Assembly (NCBI GenBank): GCA_036897625.1 | Contig: JAYMTA010000112.1 | Span: 1-40,225, forward strand | Length of the DNA: 40,225 bases | Direction of reading: 5' to 3' | Origin: Pelargonium cotyledonis | Taxonomy: Eukaryota > Streptophyta > Magnoliopsida > Geraniales > Geraniaceae | Part shown: positions 34,201 to 40,225 of the stretch, piece after piece | Layout: each line of letters opens with the position of its first letter | Numbering within the stretch: the first letter of the stretch is position 1 | The notes under the pieces: model-generated | The model's input: the letters and a program-made list of their open reading frames with translations, nothing else | What the model was told of the DNA's origin: nothing | Databases searched by the model: none | Program-made: the position numbers and the translations under genes

Positions 34201-35936
34201 ATTTTTGTGCAATTGAAGCAGCTTCAGCAACACGGCTGTCATCAGAAAATAGAGGTGACAGTTCCATGAGGTCACCTGGGCTGCCATTGAACTCCATCAA
34301 GTACTGCGGGAAAATTATCAGAATTTTTTTTGTGTTCGAAACAAAGAGTAGTATACACTGAAAGATACCATTTACCATTACCTTTATGAGCTCTATTGTT
34401 TGACTAGCAGTTTCTCGCTGAGAGTCTGCACTCTGACAAGGAGGAAAACTTATGATGCGAATACGAAAGAACACAATCCAATAAAAATAGAGACTGAGAA
34501 GGGGACAAAATTTACCTGCAGATGATCTCCTATTTTTGCAGCAGTCTGTCCAACACTAGAAATACGGGAATCTAACCTTGCAAAGCTATCGAACAAGCCA
34601 TCAACACCTTTTTCCAGCTGAAGTAATAAGCATAAAGAGATCAATGATAATTGCACTTTACATTATTAGATTGGATATCATTTTCAAACCCATCATATAC
34701 TATATAATTCAGTAGGATGATATTTATTAAAACTGATAGAACACTAGTAAATAAACCTCGGCAAGAGTCTTGCGGTGCTTGGTGTCTTGAACAGAAACCT
34801 CCTTCTTGAGATTGTTTAGTTTTCCATCAATCTTAAACCCAAGGGAAAATCATAAGAAGAAAAATGTAAATGCCTTTCATCATTAAAAAGTCCAAGAAAC
34901 AAACAACCAAAAGAAAAAAAGAAAAAAAATACCTGTTTCCTAAGATCAACCAACTCCCTATGGGAATCCTTAAAGAGAGATAAGAGAGCATCTACTTCTG
35001 GGAATAAAGGGGTTGATAGTCCTTGCGTTAATTTGGGCAAATCAGATGGTACTCTCATGTGATGTCCATTTACCATAACATCACCACTCATGCTGCCATG
35101 ATGCCCGTGCCCATGTCCATGTCCATGTCCTTCTGATGAATCTGTTTCTTCTTCTTGAAAAGATGGGAGCAGCTCATTCACCAGGTTACCAAATAATGCA
35201 TCAAATGAAAAATCTCCCTGGACATATTATTCCGAGAAATGTAAAATTTTCAAATGAAGAGTCCATACTCAATACATCAAAGCAAAACAAAAAGTAGTGC
35301 CAAGTAATGCATCAAATAAAATGTGTTCCACCACATTAGTCTAAGGGGTAAATGCCTTGAAGTTGTCGAGTATTTCAAGTAACTACCTAAAGTTTTCTTA
35401 GCATCTATTAACTACCCTGAAGTTGCAACATATCAATATGTAAGTTAGTTTAACTCCTATAAGTCATGTGAGTTACCTATATATAATTTGTTATACCAAT
35501 TATGTCCTTATTTTATTAGTTTAAATAGTGTAAAATTTTCACATGAACAATGGATCAAATCATATATCTATAGTGCATCAATTGAAAATTCTTCCCAACA
35601 TCATTTCAAACAATGTAAAATTTTCACACAAATCATCAGTCCATCAAAAAAACTAAACATTGCACCAAACAATGCATCTGATGAAAAATCTCACTGCAAA
35701 TTATATATAGACAATGCAAGATAATGACATGAACAAATTAATCAATCAGTTAAAACAAAGTAAAATTCTCACATGAAGAAGCAATTAATCAAAACAAAGA
35801 ACAGTACCAAAATTTCCTCCAAATTTTTGTTTACCTTAAAGTCATCGATGTCCAGGATGAGTGGAAGAGAGTTAGCAGTAGATGTTTTCGAAGCCCTATC
35901 CTTCTTCGTCGCATCTCTGTCTCTCCTCTCTTTCAT
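22247..35936 (-). CDS. SEC10: Exocyst complex component SEC10, 24 coding exons
   Basis: SEC10 is a subunit of the octameric exocyst that tethers secretory vesicles to the plasma membrane. Coding exons, 5' to 3': 35936-35835, 35217-34933, 34831-34757, 34617-34516, 34432-34382, 34303-34198, 33756-33637, 33250-33159, 30652-30484, 29636-29560, 29439-29341, 29250-29160, 28269-28184, 28079-27909, 27019-26966, 26893-26765, 26651-26559, 26470-26324, 26102-26005, 25768-25684, 25396-25338, 24135-24037, 23949-23866, 22319-22247. All junctions are GT...AG, and the frame is open for 2547 nt (848 residues; Arabidopsis has about 829). Landmarks: [20 protein letters not shown] near residue 25, an N-terminal coiled coil (about 100-200), IEFNGSPG-like [15 protein letters not shown] at 206, [12 protein letters not shown] at 312, and the C-terminal [17 protein letters not shown]. 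The last exon is separated from exon 23 by an intron containing a MULE. Residues 64-75 are a Gly-His repeat. It looks intact. Confidence 0.97.
22416..23656. mobile_element. Pack-MULE-like Mutator element in the last SEC10 intron
   Basis: Two long inverted repeats face each other: left about 22416-22726 and right about 23656-23368 (reverse complement). They share 'ttgtactatctagtttgttcc', 'tttccgttaaattggatatc', 'gtgctaaaattaccatttt' and the end word 'ggatta'. TIRs near 300 bp around unrelated DNA are characteristic of Mutator-like elements. The interior (22727-23367) is markedly more GC-rich than the surroundings and contains an 84-codon open frame on the minus strand (23188-22934) overlapping another open frame beginning [16 protein letters not shown]. 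This fits captured host gene sequence, but I do not recognise the source. The flanks 'ttaaatttt' and 'ttatggttt' agree at only 6 of 9 bases, so the target duplication is weak. No transposase is present, so it is non-autonomous. Confidence 0.8.
25189..25211 (+). repeat. Poly(A) tract in SEC10 intron 21
   Basis: A long A run, followed shortly by an ATG/ATGATG repeat at about 25225-25240. The intron around it (25337-24136) is AT-rich with no gene. The A run could be the tail of an old retroposed copy, but I see no body that supports this. Confidence 0.6.
28925..29085 (-). mobile_element. Candidate tRNA-derived SINE in SEC10 intron 12
   Basis: Read on the minus strand from about 29085, the sequence has an A-box-like element ('agttggttcaactagcg') and, about 25 bp further, a B-box-like element ('gggggtcaaattt'). 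A GC-richer body follows, and then a short A-rich end ('aaattaaaaaagc') at about 28925. This is the layout of a pol III tRNA-derived SINE. 'aatttg' flanks both ends and may be the remains of a target duplication. The orientation is the same as SEC10. The family is not identified. Confidence 0.5.
29937..30335. mobile_element. Candidate MITE in SEC10 intron 9
   Basis: The left end 'agggttaaattatagttcatcctccaa' (about 29938) and the reverse complement of the right end 'agggttaaactaagtgttaattcgcc' (about 30333) are imperfect inverted repeats of roughly 35 bp. The interior is AT-rich and non-coding. AGGGTTAAATTA-type ends are common among plant MITEs. The superfamily and target duplication are unclear. 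Confidence 0.45.
31465..31870 (+). mobile_element. Copia-type gag fossil in SEC10 intron 8
   Basis: On the plus strand (antisense to SEC10) the sequence resembles the N-terminal gag region of plant Ty1/Copia elements. It has a word like 'GLNYLQW', then a Gly-Lys-Leu-Asp phrase, and a Trp-Leu-type region followed by 'FHDKP'. Only this gag-like stretch is seen. No LTR, protease, integrase or reverse transcriptase was recognised near it. It is an old, clearly broken fragment with several breaks, interrupted by a poly(A) run. Confidence 0.5.
32565..32590. repeat. TA microsatellite in SEC10 intron 8
   Basis: An (AT)n tract followed by 'gtatgtataag'. It is flanked by ordinary AT-rich intron sequence. 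Confidence 0.7.
32740..33090 (+). mobile_element. 5'-truncated RTE-type LINE tail in SEC10 intron 8
   Basis: On the plus strand, 32769-32811 reads [14 protein letters not shown], matching the conserved 'MLRWMCG-TR-D-IRN' end of plant RTE-clade reverse transcriptases. Further traces of the C-terminus follow (DKTQEN-like at 32860, a Trp-Arg-Lys-Arg region at 32985). It ends in the usual RTE 3' region, 'aaggatcccaagttttgtt...ggcctaccccaacatagtttggga', finishing with a 'attattgttgttt' tail at about 33090. The coding part has several frame breaks and no upstream ORF. It is antisense to SEC10 and immediately precedes exon 8 (33250-33159) on the map. Confidence 0.75.
35095..35135 (-). repeat. GGACAT-type hexamer repeat coding for Gly-His in SEC10 exon 2
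   Basis: The coding strand has repeated GGACAT/GGGCAC hexamers giving [12 protein letters not shown] (residues 64-75). The Arabidopsis protein has a single GHG at this place, so the tract looks like a microsatellite-style expansion in a tolerant acidic linker just after the first SEC10 motif. Confidence 0.85.
35218..35834 (-). repeat. SEC10 intron 1 with duplicated copies of the exon 2 edge
   Basis: The first bases of exon 2 with the adjoining intron ('accaaataatgcatcaaatg' on the plus strand, 35189-35208) recur at about 35297-35330 and again at about 35663-35700. The phrase 'tgtaaaattttcacatgaa' next to them also recurs at about 35237, 35529, 35614 and 35760. The 35663-35693 copy keeps an AG acceptor: on the minus strand it reads ...TTTGCAG then TGAGATTTTTCATC, against the real ...TGTCCAG then GGAGATTTTTCATT. 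Used as an exon in the same phase it would begin with the stop TGA. This looks like partial tandem duplication of the exon edge. Confidence 0.7.
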
Positions 35937-35955
35937 TTCAGCTCCAAATCAAAAT

Positions 35956-36055
35956 CTAACAAGCAATTGCAACAGATAAGCCCCAAAACGAGCTCGATTC
36001 GCATCGATCAAAAACCAGAGATCTCTAGAAAATTGAAAGTAGAAGAACAGTGATA
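35956..36055 (-). other. Possible 5' UTR intron of SEC10
   Basis: On the minus strand CAACCAG/GTATCACTG at 36056/36055 is a good donor. TTGCTTGTTAG/ATTTTG at 35956/35955 is a good acceptor, 20 bases before the SEC10 ATG (35936). The resulting 100-nt intron is of normal plant size. It is inferred from consensus only. Confidence 0.45.
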
Positions 36056-36325
36056 CCTGGTTGAGAAAGGCGTTGTCGCAGAAGCGAAAGTGCGAAGGAA
36101 AGAGATGCAGAGAGACGGCAGATCTCCTTTGTTCGTCACCTTGAATTTTCTGCTATTTAGACCGTTTCTCAATTTTACTTGTTTCCCTGGAGCATATCGT
36201 TTCTACTTGCAGCCATTTTGTTTGTTCACGAAATTACAATTCTTGCCCTTGTATTTTTCTATATTTTCATTTTCTACCTGCAACCAACAATTTTTCACTA
36301 AAAATAATCTCTCTTTTTTAATTGG
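36056..36325 (-). promoter_or_regulatory. Probable SEC10 5' leader and core promoter
   Basis: The purine-rich stretch at about 36060-36120 (plus strand) is likely 5' UTR, and the AT-rich sequence beyond it is the promoter region. A 131-codon open frame on the plus strand (36090-36485) crosses it and the adjacent foldback element. Its composition is low-complexity hydrophobic and I treat it as chance. I see no unambiguous TATA box. Confidence 0.35.
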
Positions 36326-36706
36326 ATTAAGGTTAGAAATAGTTTATGCACGGTTCAAAACTTTTGTGCTTAATCTTTGTACTATCAAGTGTTTGGTTTT
36401 AATTTATAGTTCAGCGAATTTATTGTTTTTAGTCAAAAATTTAAGGAAAATGTTTAACGGAAGGACATTCTGTCAAATACACTGACGGAATCCGTTAAGT
36501 GCGTTGATGTGGACTTTTAAATTATTTTTTTAATTAATGGATTCCGTCACTGCATTTGAAGGAATGTCCTTCCGTCAAACGTTTTCCTCAAACTTTGGAC
36601 TAAAAACAACCAGTTTACTGAACTTTGAACTAAAGTCAAACACTTGATAATACAAGAACTAAACTCAAACATTTTGAATAGTGTAAGGACTATTTCTAAC
36701 GTTAAT
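36326..36706. mobile_element. Foldback MITE upstream of SEC10 (Mutator-like)
   Basis: Two arms of about 185 bp are inverted copies: left 36326-36515 and right 36706-36530. Matching words include 'gttagaaatag', 'gtactatcaagtgtttg' (left) against 'gtattatcaagtgtttg' (right, complemented), 'acggaaggacatt' and 'gacggaatccgttaa'. Almost no spacer separates them, so the element would fold into one long hairpin. The arms share a style and words (tactatc-aagt/ctagt, ccgttaa, gatgtgg) with the MULE TIRs at 22416-23656, suggesting the same broad superfamily. Exact ends and the target duplication are not clear. Confidence 0.75.
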
Positions 36707-36739
36707 TCTTTTTAATTTTAGGGGATGGACAGATGGAGA

Positions 36740-36870
36740 TAGGGCTGGTTATTAGTCCCAAAATCGGACCGGACCGGCTAAAATATAAACCGGATTTTAA
36801 AAATTAATGGATAGAACATTTGACCAGTTATAATTTGTTCATGGATTGTGAATGGTCTGGACCGAATGAA
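36740..36870. repeat. hAT-like motif region
   Basis: 'agggctggttattag' followed by 'atcggaccggaccgg', then 'aaaccgga' and later 'ggtctggaccgaatg'. It has the same flavour as 4990-5090. A third trace is at about 38742 ('cgaccagaccgacccgg'). Ends are not defined. Confidence 0.35.
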
Positions 36871-37430
36871 CTGATTAAATAAATTATAGGAATAATTACA
36901 ACTGAAGTAAATGAAATTAGCAAAAATGAAGTATATTGTGTCAAAATCTTTGGAAGGGGTGGGTGAGACGGCCGGTATGACGACGAGGGAGTGGAAAGTT
37001 AGGATGATAAGGGAAAATTGGTGGTCAAAATAATATGTTTGGAGAAAAAAGTTAAGGAGAGTGAGTGGAAAAATAACATTTTCAAGTTGTGAAATTTTCC
37101 TATGAACATGAGAATCTAAAATATTATGTTTAGATTTTATGTCCTGAAAGTTAAAAATTTATGAAAGCACAATACAAAGGAAAGTCACATGACTTTTATA
37201 CCTTTTATTTTTCATATTAGATGTTCATAATATCCTTACTTTTCAAAAAATATAACTCATTCCATTTAAGTGAAAAGTAACATATTTGAATCATTTTTCG
37301 TTAAGTTATCAATTAATAGTTCAATATTGTACATATAACATAAAATCAAACTTGTTTTAGGGGAGAAGTAGCTTGTTAATCAATCAAATCCAAAGCTACG
37401 AACTTGGCGATGTCAACTGGACATAGAGTA

Positions 37431-38330
37431 CTAATCCAATCGTTTACCTAACAAAACAGATGATCTAAATAGATAATGTGCTACCCGATAACACGTTCTA
37501 CTAATGAGCACAAAACTGATAAAAGAAAAACTAGATGATAATGACACAATGTCAGATAAAACAAGACCTAAGGCATATGGATAGTCCTCCCCTCCGGTCT
37601 TAATTGCAAACGCCACATTCTTCGTATCTGATTCCACAACTACATTGTTTCTCCCAACTGATTGCATCCACGAAAGCGCTTCCTGAATGGTAATAGCTTC
37701 TACAATTTCAGGATCCAAAGCACATAACCATCCGACCCTCCCGCCCCCCTCAAAAGCCCCTTTCGAGTCCCTAAGAATCCACCCACCCTCGACCGGTTCT
37801 CTCGCTCAAAAATAGCCCCGTCAGTGTTGAGCTTAAGAACCAACGGGCAGAGAGACTGCCAACGGGACGGAATTGCCGACCTAGACGACGACAAAGGCGG
37901 TCCGGACGATCATGAGCTGCCATCCACTCCACCCTCATAGAGTTAACCATCGGTGTTACCTCTGATATTGGTTTCCAAGTATTTGATGACATTTTGATTC
38001 TTCCAAATACCCCAAACCACATACAATTCTCAAGATAAAAGATCAATATCATGTCTATCTATCATAAACTCCAACCACTCAAACATAGATGATGAAGTTG
38101 AAACTAGTCCAACCAATCCCATATTCATCGAAATCTCCTATGCGAATGGACATCGAAAAGCGCATGGAAAATGCTTTCATCAGCACCGCGACACCTCAAA
38201 CAAGTAACCAATACGTCCACTTATCGGGAGACCAACCCTCTCATTACCGGTAACGATTCAGACAACACTCGTTAGAATAAGTGCTTGATATAACCTGGGA
38301 CTGGCGCAAAACATAACGTTTTCCACACAA
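37431..38330 (-). pseudogene. LINE-derived zf-RVT and RNase H-like pseudogene
   Basis: On the minus strand a zinc-binding RT-associated motif (38209-38131) reads CLRCRGADESIFHALFDV, preceded by an ESLPVMRGL-like lead-in at about 38260, as in plant LINE zf-RVT domains. Further down comes an RNase H-like (RVT_3) domain. NTDGAIF at about 37830 carries the first catalytic Asp, and EAITIQEALSWMQ at about 37695 and VVVESD at about 37635 carry the Glu and second Asp. A 95-codon open frame (37718-37431) covers its C-terminal half. The first half lies in a different frame (37894-37700), so at least one frameshift is present, and an in-frame stop lies in the zinc-finger lead-in. It is a 3' fragment of an L1-type LINE, not an active gene. 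Confidence 0.75.
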
Positions 38331-38339
38331 GCAACACTC

Positions 38340-39625
38340 ATTTGTAAACCGATTTGGTTGGTTAAGCAGCCAATTTAGTTGGTGATGAAACGTAAAATTT
38401 AAAACTACAATGACCTATTTTTTCATAAAGACCCGTGAAAAGCTGGGTGCCAAAACTAGTATTTATAGAATTTATAAATATTATATCTTCCCAAATAAAT
38501 TAAATAATTAAAAAAAATTTGAGATACTTGAACTTTCAATAAATGTATAAGTAGACACATTTTGTCAAACTTTGTATAAATAAATGCATGAACTATTAAT
38601 TTTGTATACATATGTGATCAACACTAACGATGCTAAAAAATTCTGTTAATATATGTTTATGTGAAAATTGTGTGACAAAGTATTAAAAAAATTTAATAAA
38701 CAATTTTAACTTAAATAAAAAGTAACGTTGTATAATAGAGTCGACCAGACCGACCCGGATTTTAGTTTGGATTGACAATCAACTTTGATTTTGCTCTTTT
38801 GCTTTTAGGCGATTAAATGAAGAGTCAATGCCAAGTGTTTTTCCGTCAGATAGTGTTTAACGGATTGACCAAAAATGAATCAATAATGTCCATTGTATTA
38901 TTGTGTTTAATGTGATATTGATGTTATTGATAATGATTTATAATTTTTAAACTTTATGGGTAACATGTTATAAAATGCAACGGCAAACATATCTTAATTT
39001 GTGGTGTAATGGACCACTCTTCACCATTTCCCATTTGCAAATCCTATATTTATTTATGGATAATATCAAATCTTATATTAGTAACTTAAGAAGCCAACTA
39101 CTTCTAACGGACGTGCTCGTATTACATAACAATAGGTCTAAGAGGCAAATTCTTTGTGTAACCATTAATTTTAGTTTTTTAAATAATAATAAAATACTCC
39201 ATAGTAGTGGCGATTAACCAAAGCAATTTGGTCTAATAATTAAATTAGAAATTTGCAAAAAAGAGAACATTTAATACAAAAATAGTGTTTAGCACGACAG
39301 AAACAAAACAAATATATCAACAAAACGTGTTAGTAATATGTTGAATATTATTCTCATGTTCTTTGAGTCACTCACTATATAAAATGTTTTCAATGCTTAA
39401 TTTCATCAGTTGCCAAAAAACTTTTGTCGTTATTGGATTTGAACAATTTACAGCAAAACAAAATAATGCACCCACATGTTTTTTTATTAACTATTTGCTA
39501 TCAATAGTTTCACTATTACTCAATTTTTTTTAATAATAAGAATATAAAAAAAATGTCTCGAATTGTTATCTAAATGTAATAAATAAATTATTTGTTTGGT
39601 TTTTTCTAGTAAAATAGATAAGAAG
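38340..39625. other. AT-rich intergenic sequence
   Basis: This stretch has no supportable gene. Phrases at 38500-38660 ('ttgaactttcaataaatg', 'tgtatacatatgtgatc') look like the arm of another foldback repeat, but I could not find a matching partner. An 80-codon open frame at 38975-39217 has no domain and chance-like composition. Confidence 0.4.
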
Positions 39626-39627
39626 TA

Positions 39628-39869
39628 CTTTCTCCGTCCCAAAATAAGTGTCTTGTTTATCTTGCATTTTTGTTCCAAAATGAGTGTCTTGTTTTATTTT
39701 CTAGTAAGCTAGTTATGCATGAATTGTCAATAAAATCCTGATAAAAAGTTAGTTAGGATCTCTCAACACATGATTATGAGGATACAATTGTAAACATACT
39801 ATACTAACTAACTTATTTTTAATTTTTCTCAAAATAGAAAGGAAAACACTCATTTTGAAACGGAGTGAG
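39628..39869. mobile_element. Stowaway MITE (Tc1/mariner type)
   Basis: The element begins CTTTCTCCGTCCCAAAATAA and ends with the inverted equivalent 'cattttgaaacggagtgag'. This is the CTCCCTCCGTCCCA-type terminus known for plant Stowaway elements. It is flanked by TA on both sides (39626-39627 and 39870-39871), the expected target duplication. The length is 242 bp, and it is non-coding and AT-rich inside. Both TIRs carry a few mismatches, so the insertion is not very young. Confidence 0.9.
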
Positions 39870-40079
39870 TAATTTAAGATATAATATGTGCAAAATTCAA
39901 GTAGAAGATGAGTGTGAATAAATAATAACTATTCAAGGTGAGTATTATTGTTATCTAGCAATGATGTCACATTTTTGGGTCTTTTCAATCCAAAATTATA
40001 TCGCTTGATATTTTGGTTGGTTTTTGTCATTTGTGTTCACTTAAAAACTTGAAATATCAATCAAGTACTCTCTAAACAA

Positions 40080-40225
40080 GCATTCTCAAAGCACAGTAAA
40101 CCTAGCCACCTCTCTCTTCCAAGCCTATAGTTGAGATTTGTTTCAAGCCGTCTCCAGCGGCGCCTCTTTCTCGGTGCCGCCGCCTCTATCCCTCTGTGTG
40201 CTAGCGTTTGCTTGACGTATAGGGC
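40080..40225. other. GC-richer window edge, possible start of another transcription unit or repeat
   Basis: From about 40140 the sequence becomes C- and G-rich ('gtctccagcggcgcctc', 'cggtgccgccgcctc') after more than 3 kb of AT-rich DNA. It could be the 5' leader of a gene or the GC-rich 5' end of a LINE running off the window. There is no ATG with a long frame before the edge, so I do not name a gene. Confidence 0.3.

Noticed and set aside
36090-36485. 131-codon open frame upstream of SEC10
   Set aside because: It runs from the SEC10 leader into a foldback MITE arm, with low-complexity Phe/Leu-rich composition and no domain.

Overview
This is a nuclear plant window, almost certainly from a eudicot. 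It is AT-rich with large introns, consensus GT...AG splice sites, and introns and spacers full of plant transposon debris. The two protein genes match Arabidopsis proteins I know well, exon by exon. I do not name a species. There are no prokaryotic features, rRNA or tRNA genes, or CRISPR arrays.

Two intact genes point at each other. HUB1 (BRE1-like E3 ligase for histone H2B) runs left to right. Its coding span is 1529-20119, in 19 exons that join without a frame break into 880 residues ending in a C3HC4 RING. SEC10 (exocyst subunit) runs right to left. Its coding span is 35936-22247, in 24 exons that join into 848 residues. The stop codons are about 2.1 kb apart, so the genes are convergent. 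One acts in chromatin and the other in vesicle tethering, and nothing here suggests a joint function.

Region by region: 1-1200 is AT-rich upstream sequence. 1298-1399 holds four telo-box motifs, followed by a tiny upstream ORF and HUB1. HUB1 introns carry local tandem duplications (introns 1, 5 and 11), TG microsatellites (introns 5, 13 and 15) and two miniature LTR-element (TRIM-like) fossils (introns 3 and 15). 20120-22246 is the spacer, with the HUB1 3' end and a foldback repeat region. SEC10 follows. Its last intron contains a 1.24-kb Mutator-like element with about 300-bp inverted repeats around foreign-looking sequence (Pack-MULE-like). Other SEC10 introns hold a SINE, a MITE, a Copia gag fossil, an RTE-type LINE tail, and duplicated copies of the exon 2 edge (intron 1). 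From 36100 to the end there is no intact gene. That stretch holds a foldback MITE close to the SEC10 5' end, a hAT-like motif, a decayed LINE (zf-RVT plus RNase H), a Stowaway MITE with TA duplications, and a GC-richer edge that may begin another transcription unit.

I found no previously undescribed system. The points most worth following up are the Pack-MULE-like element in SEC10, the decoy splice-acceptor copies in SEC10 intron 1, the two TRIM fossils in HUB1, and the telo-box cluster. All exon boundaries were placed by eye from splice consensus, reading frame and remembered family sequence. No alignment or transcript data were used.
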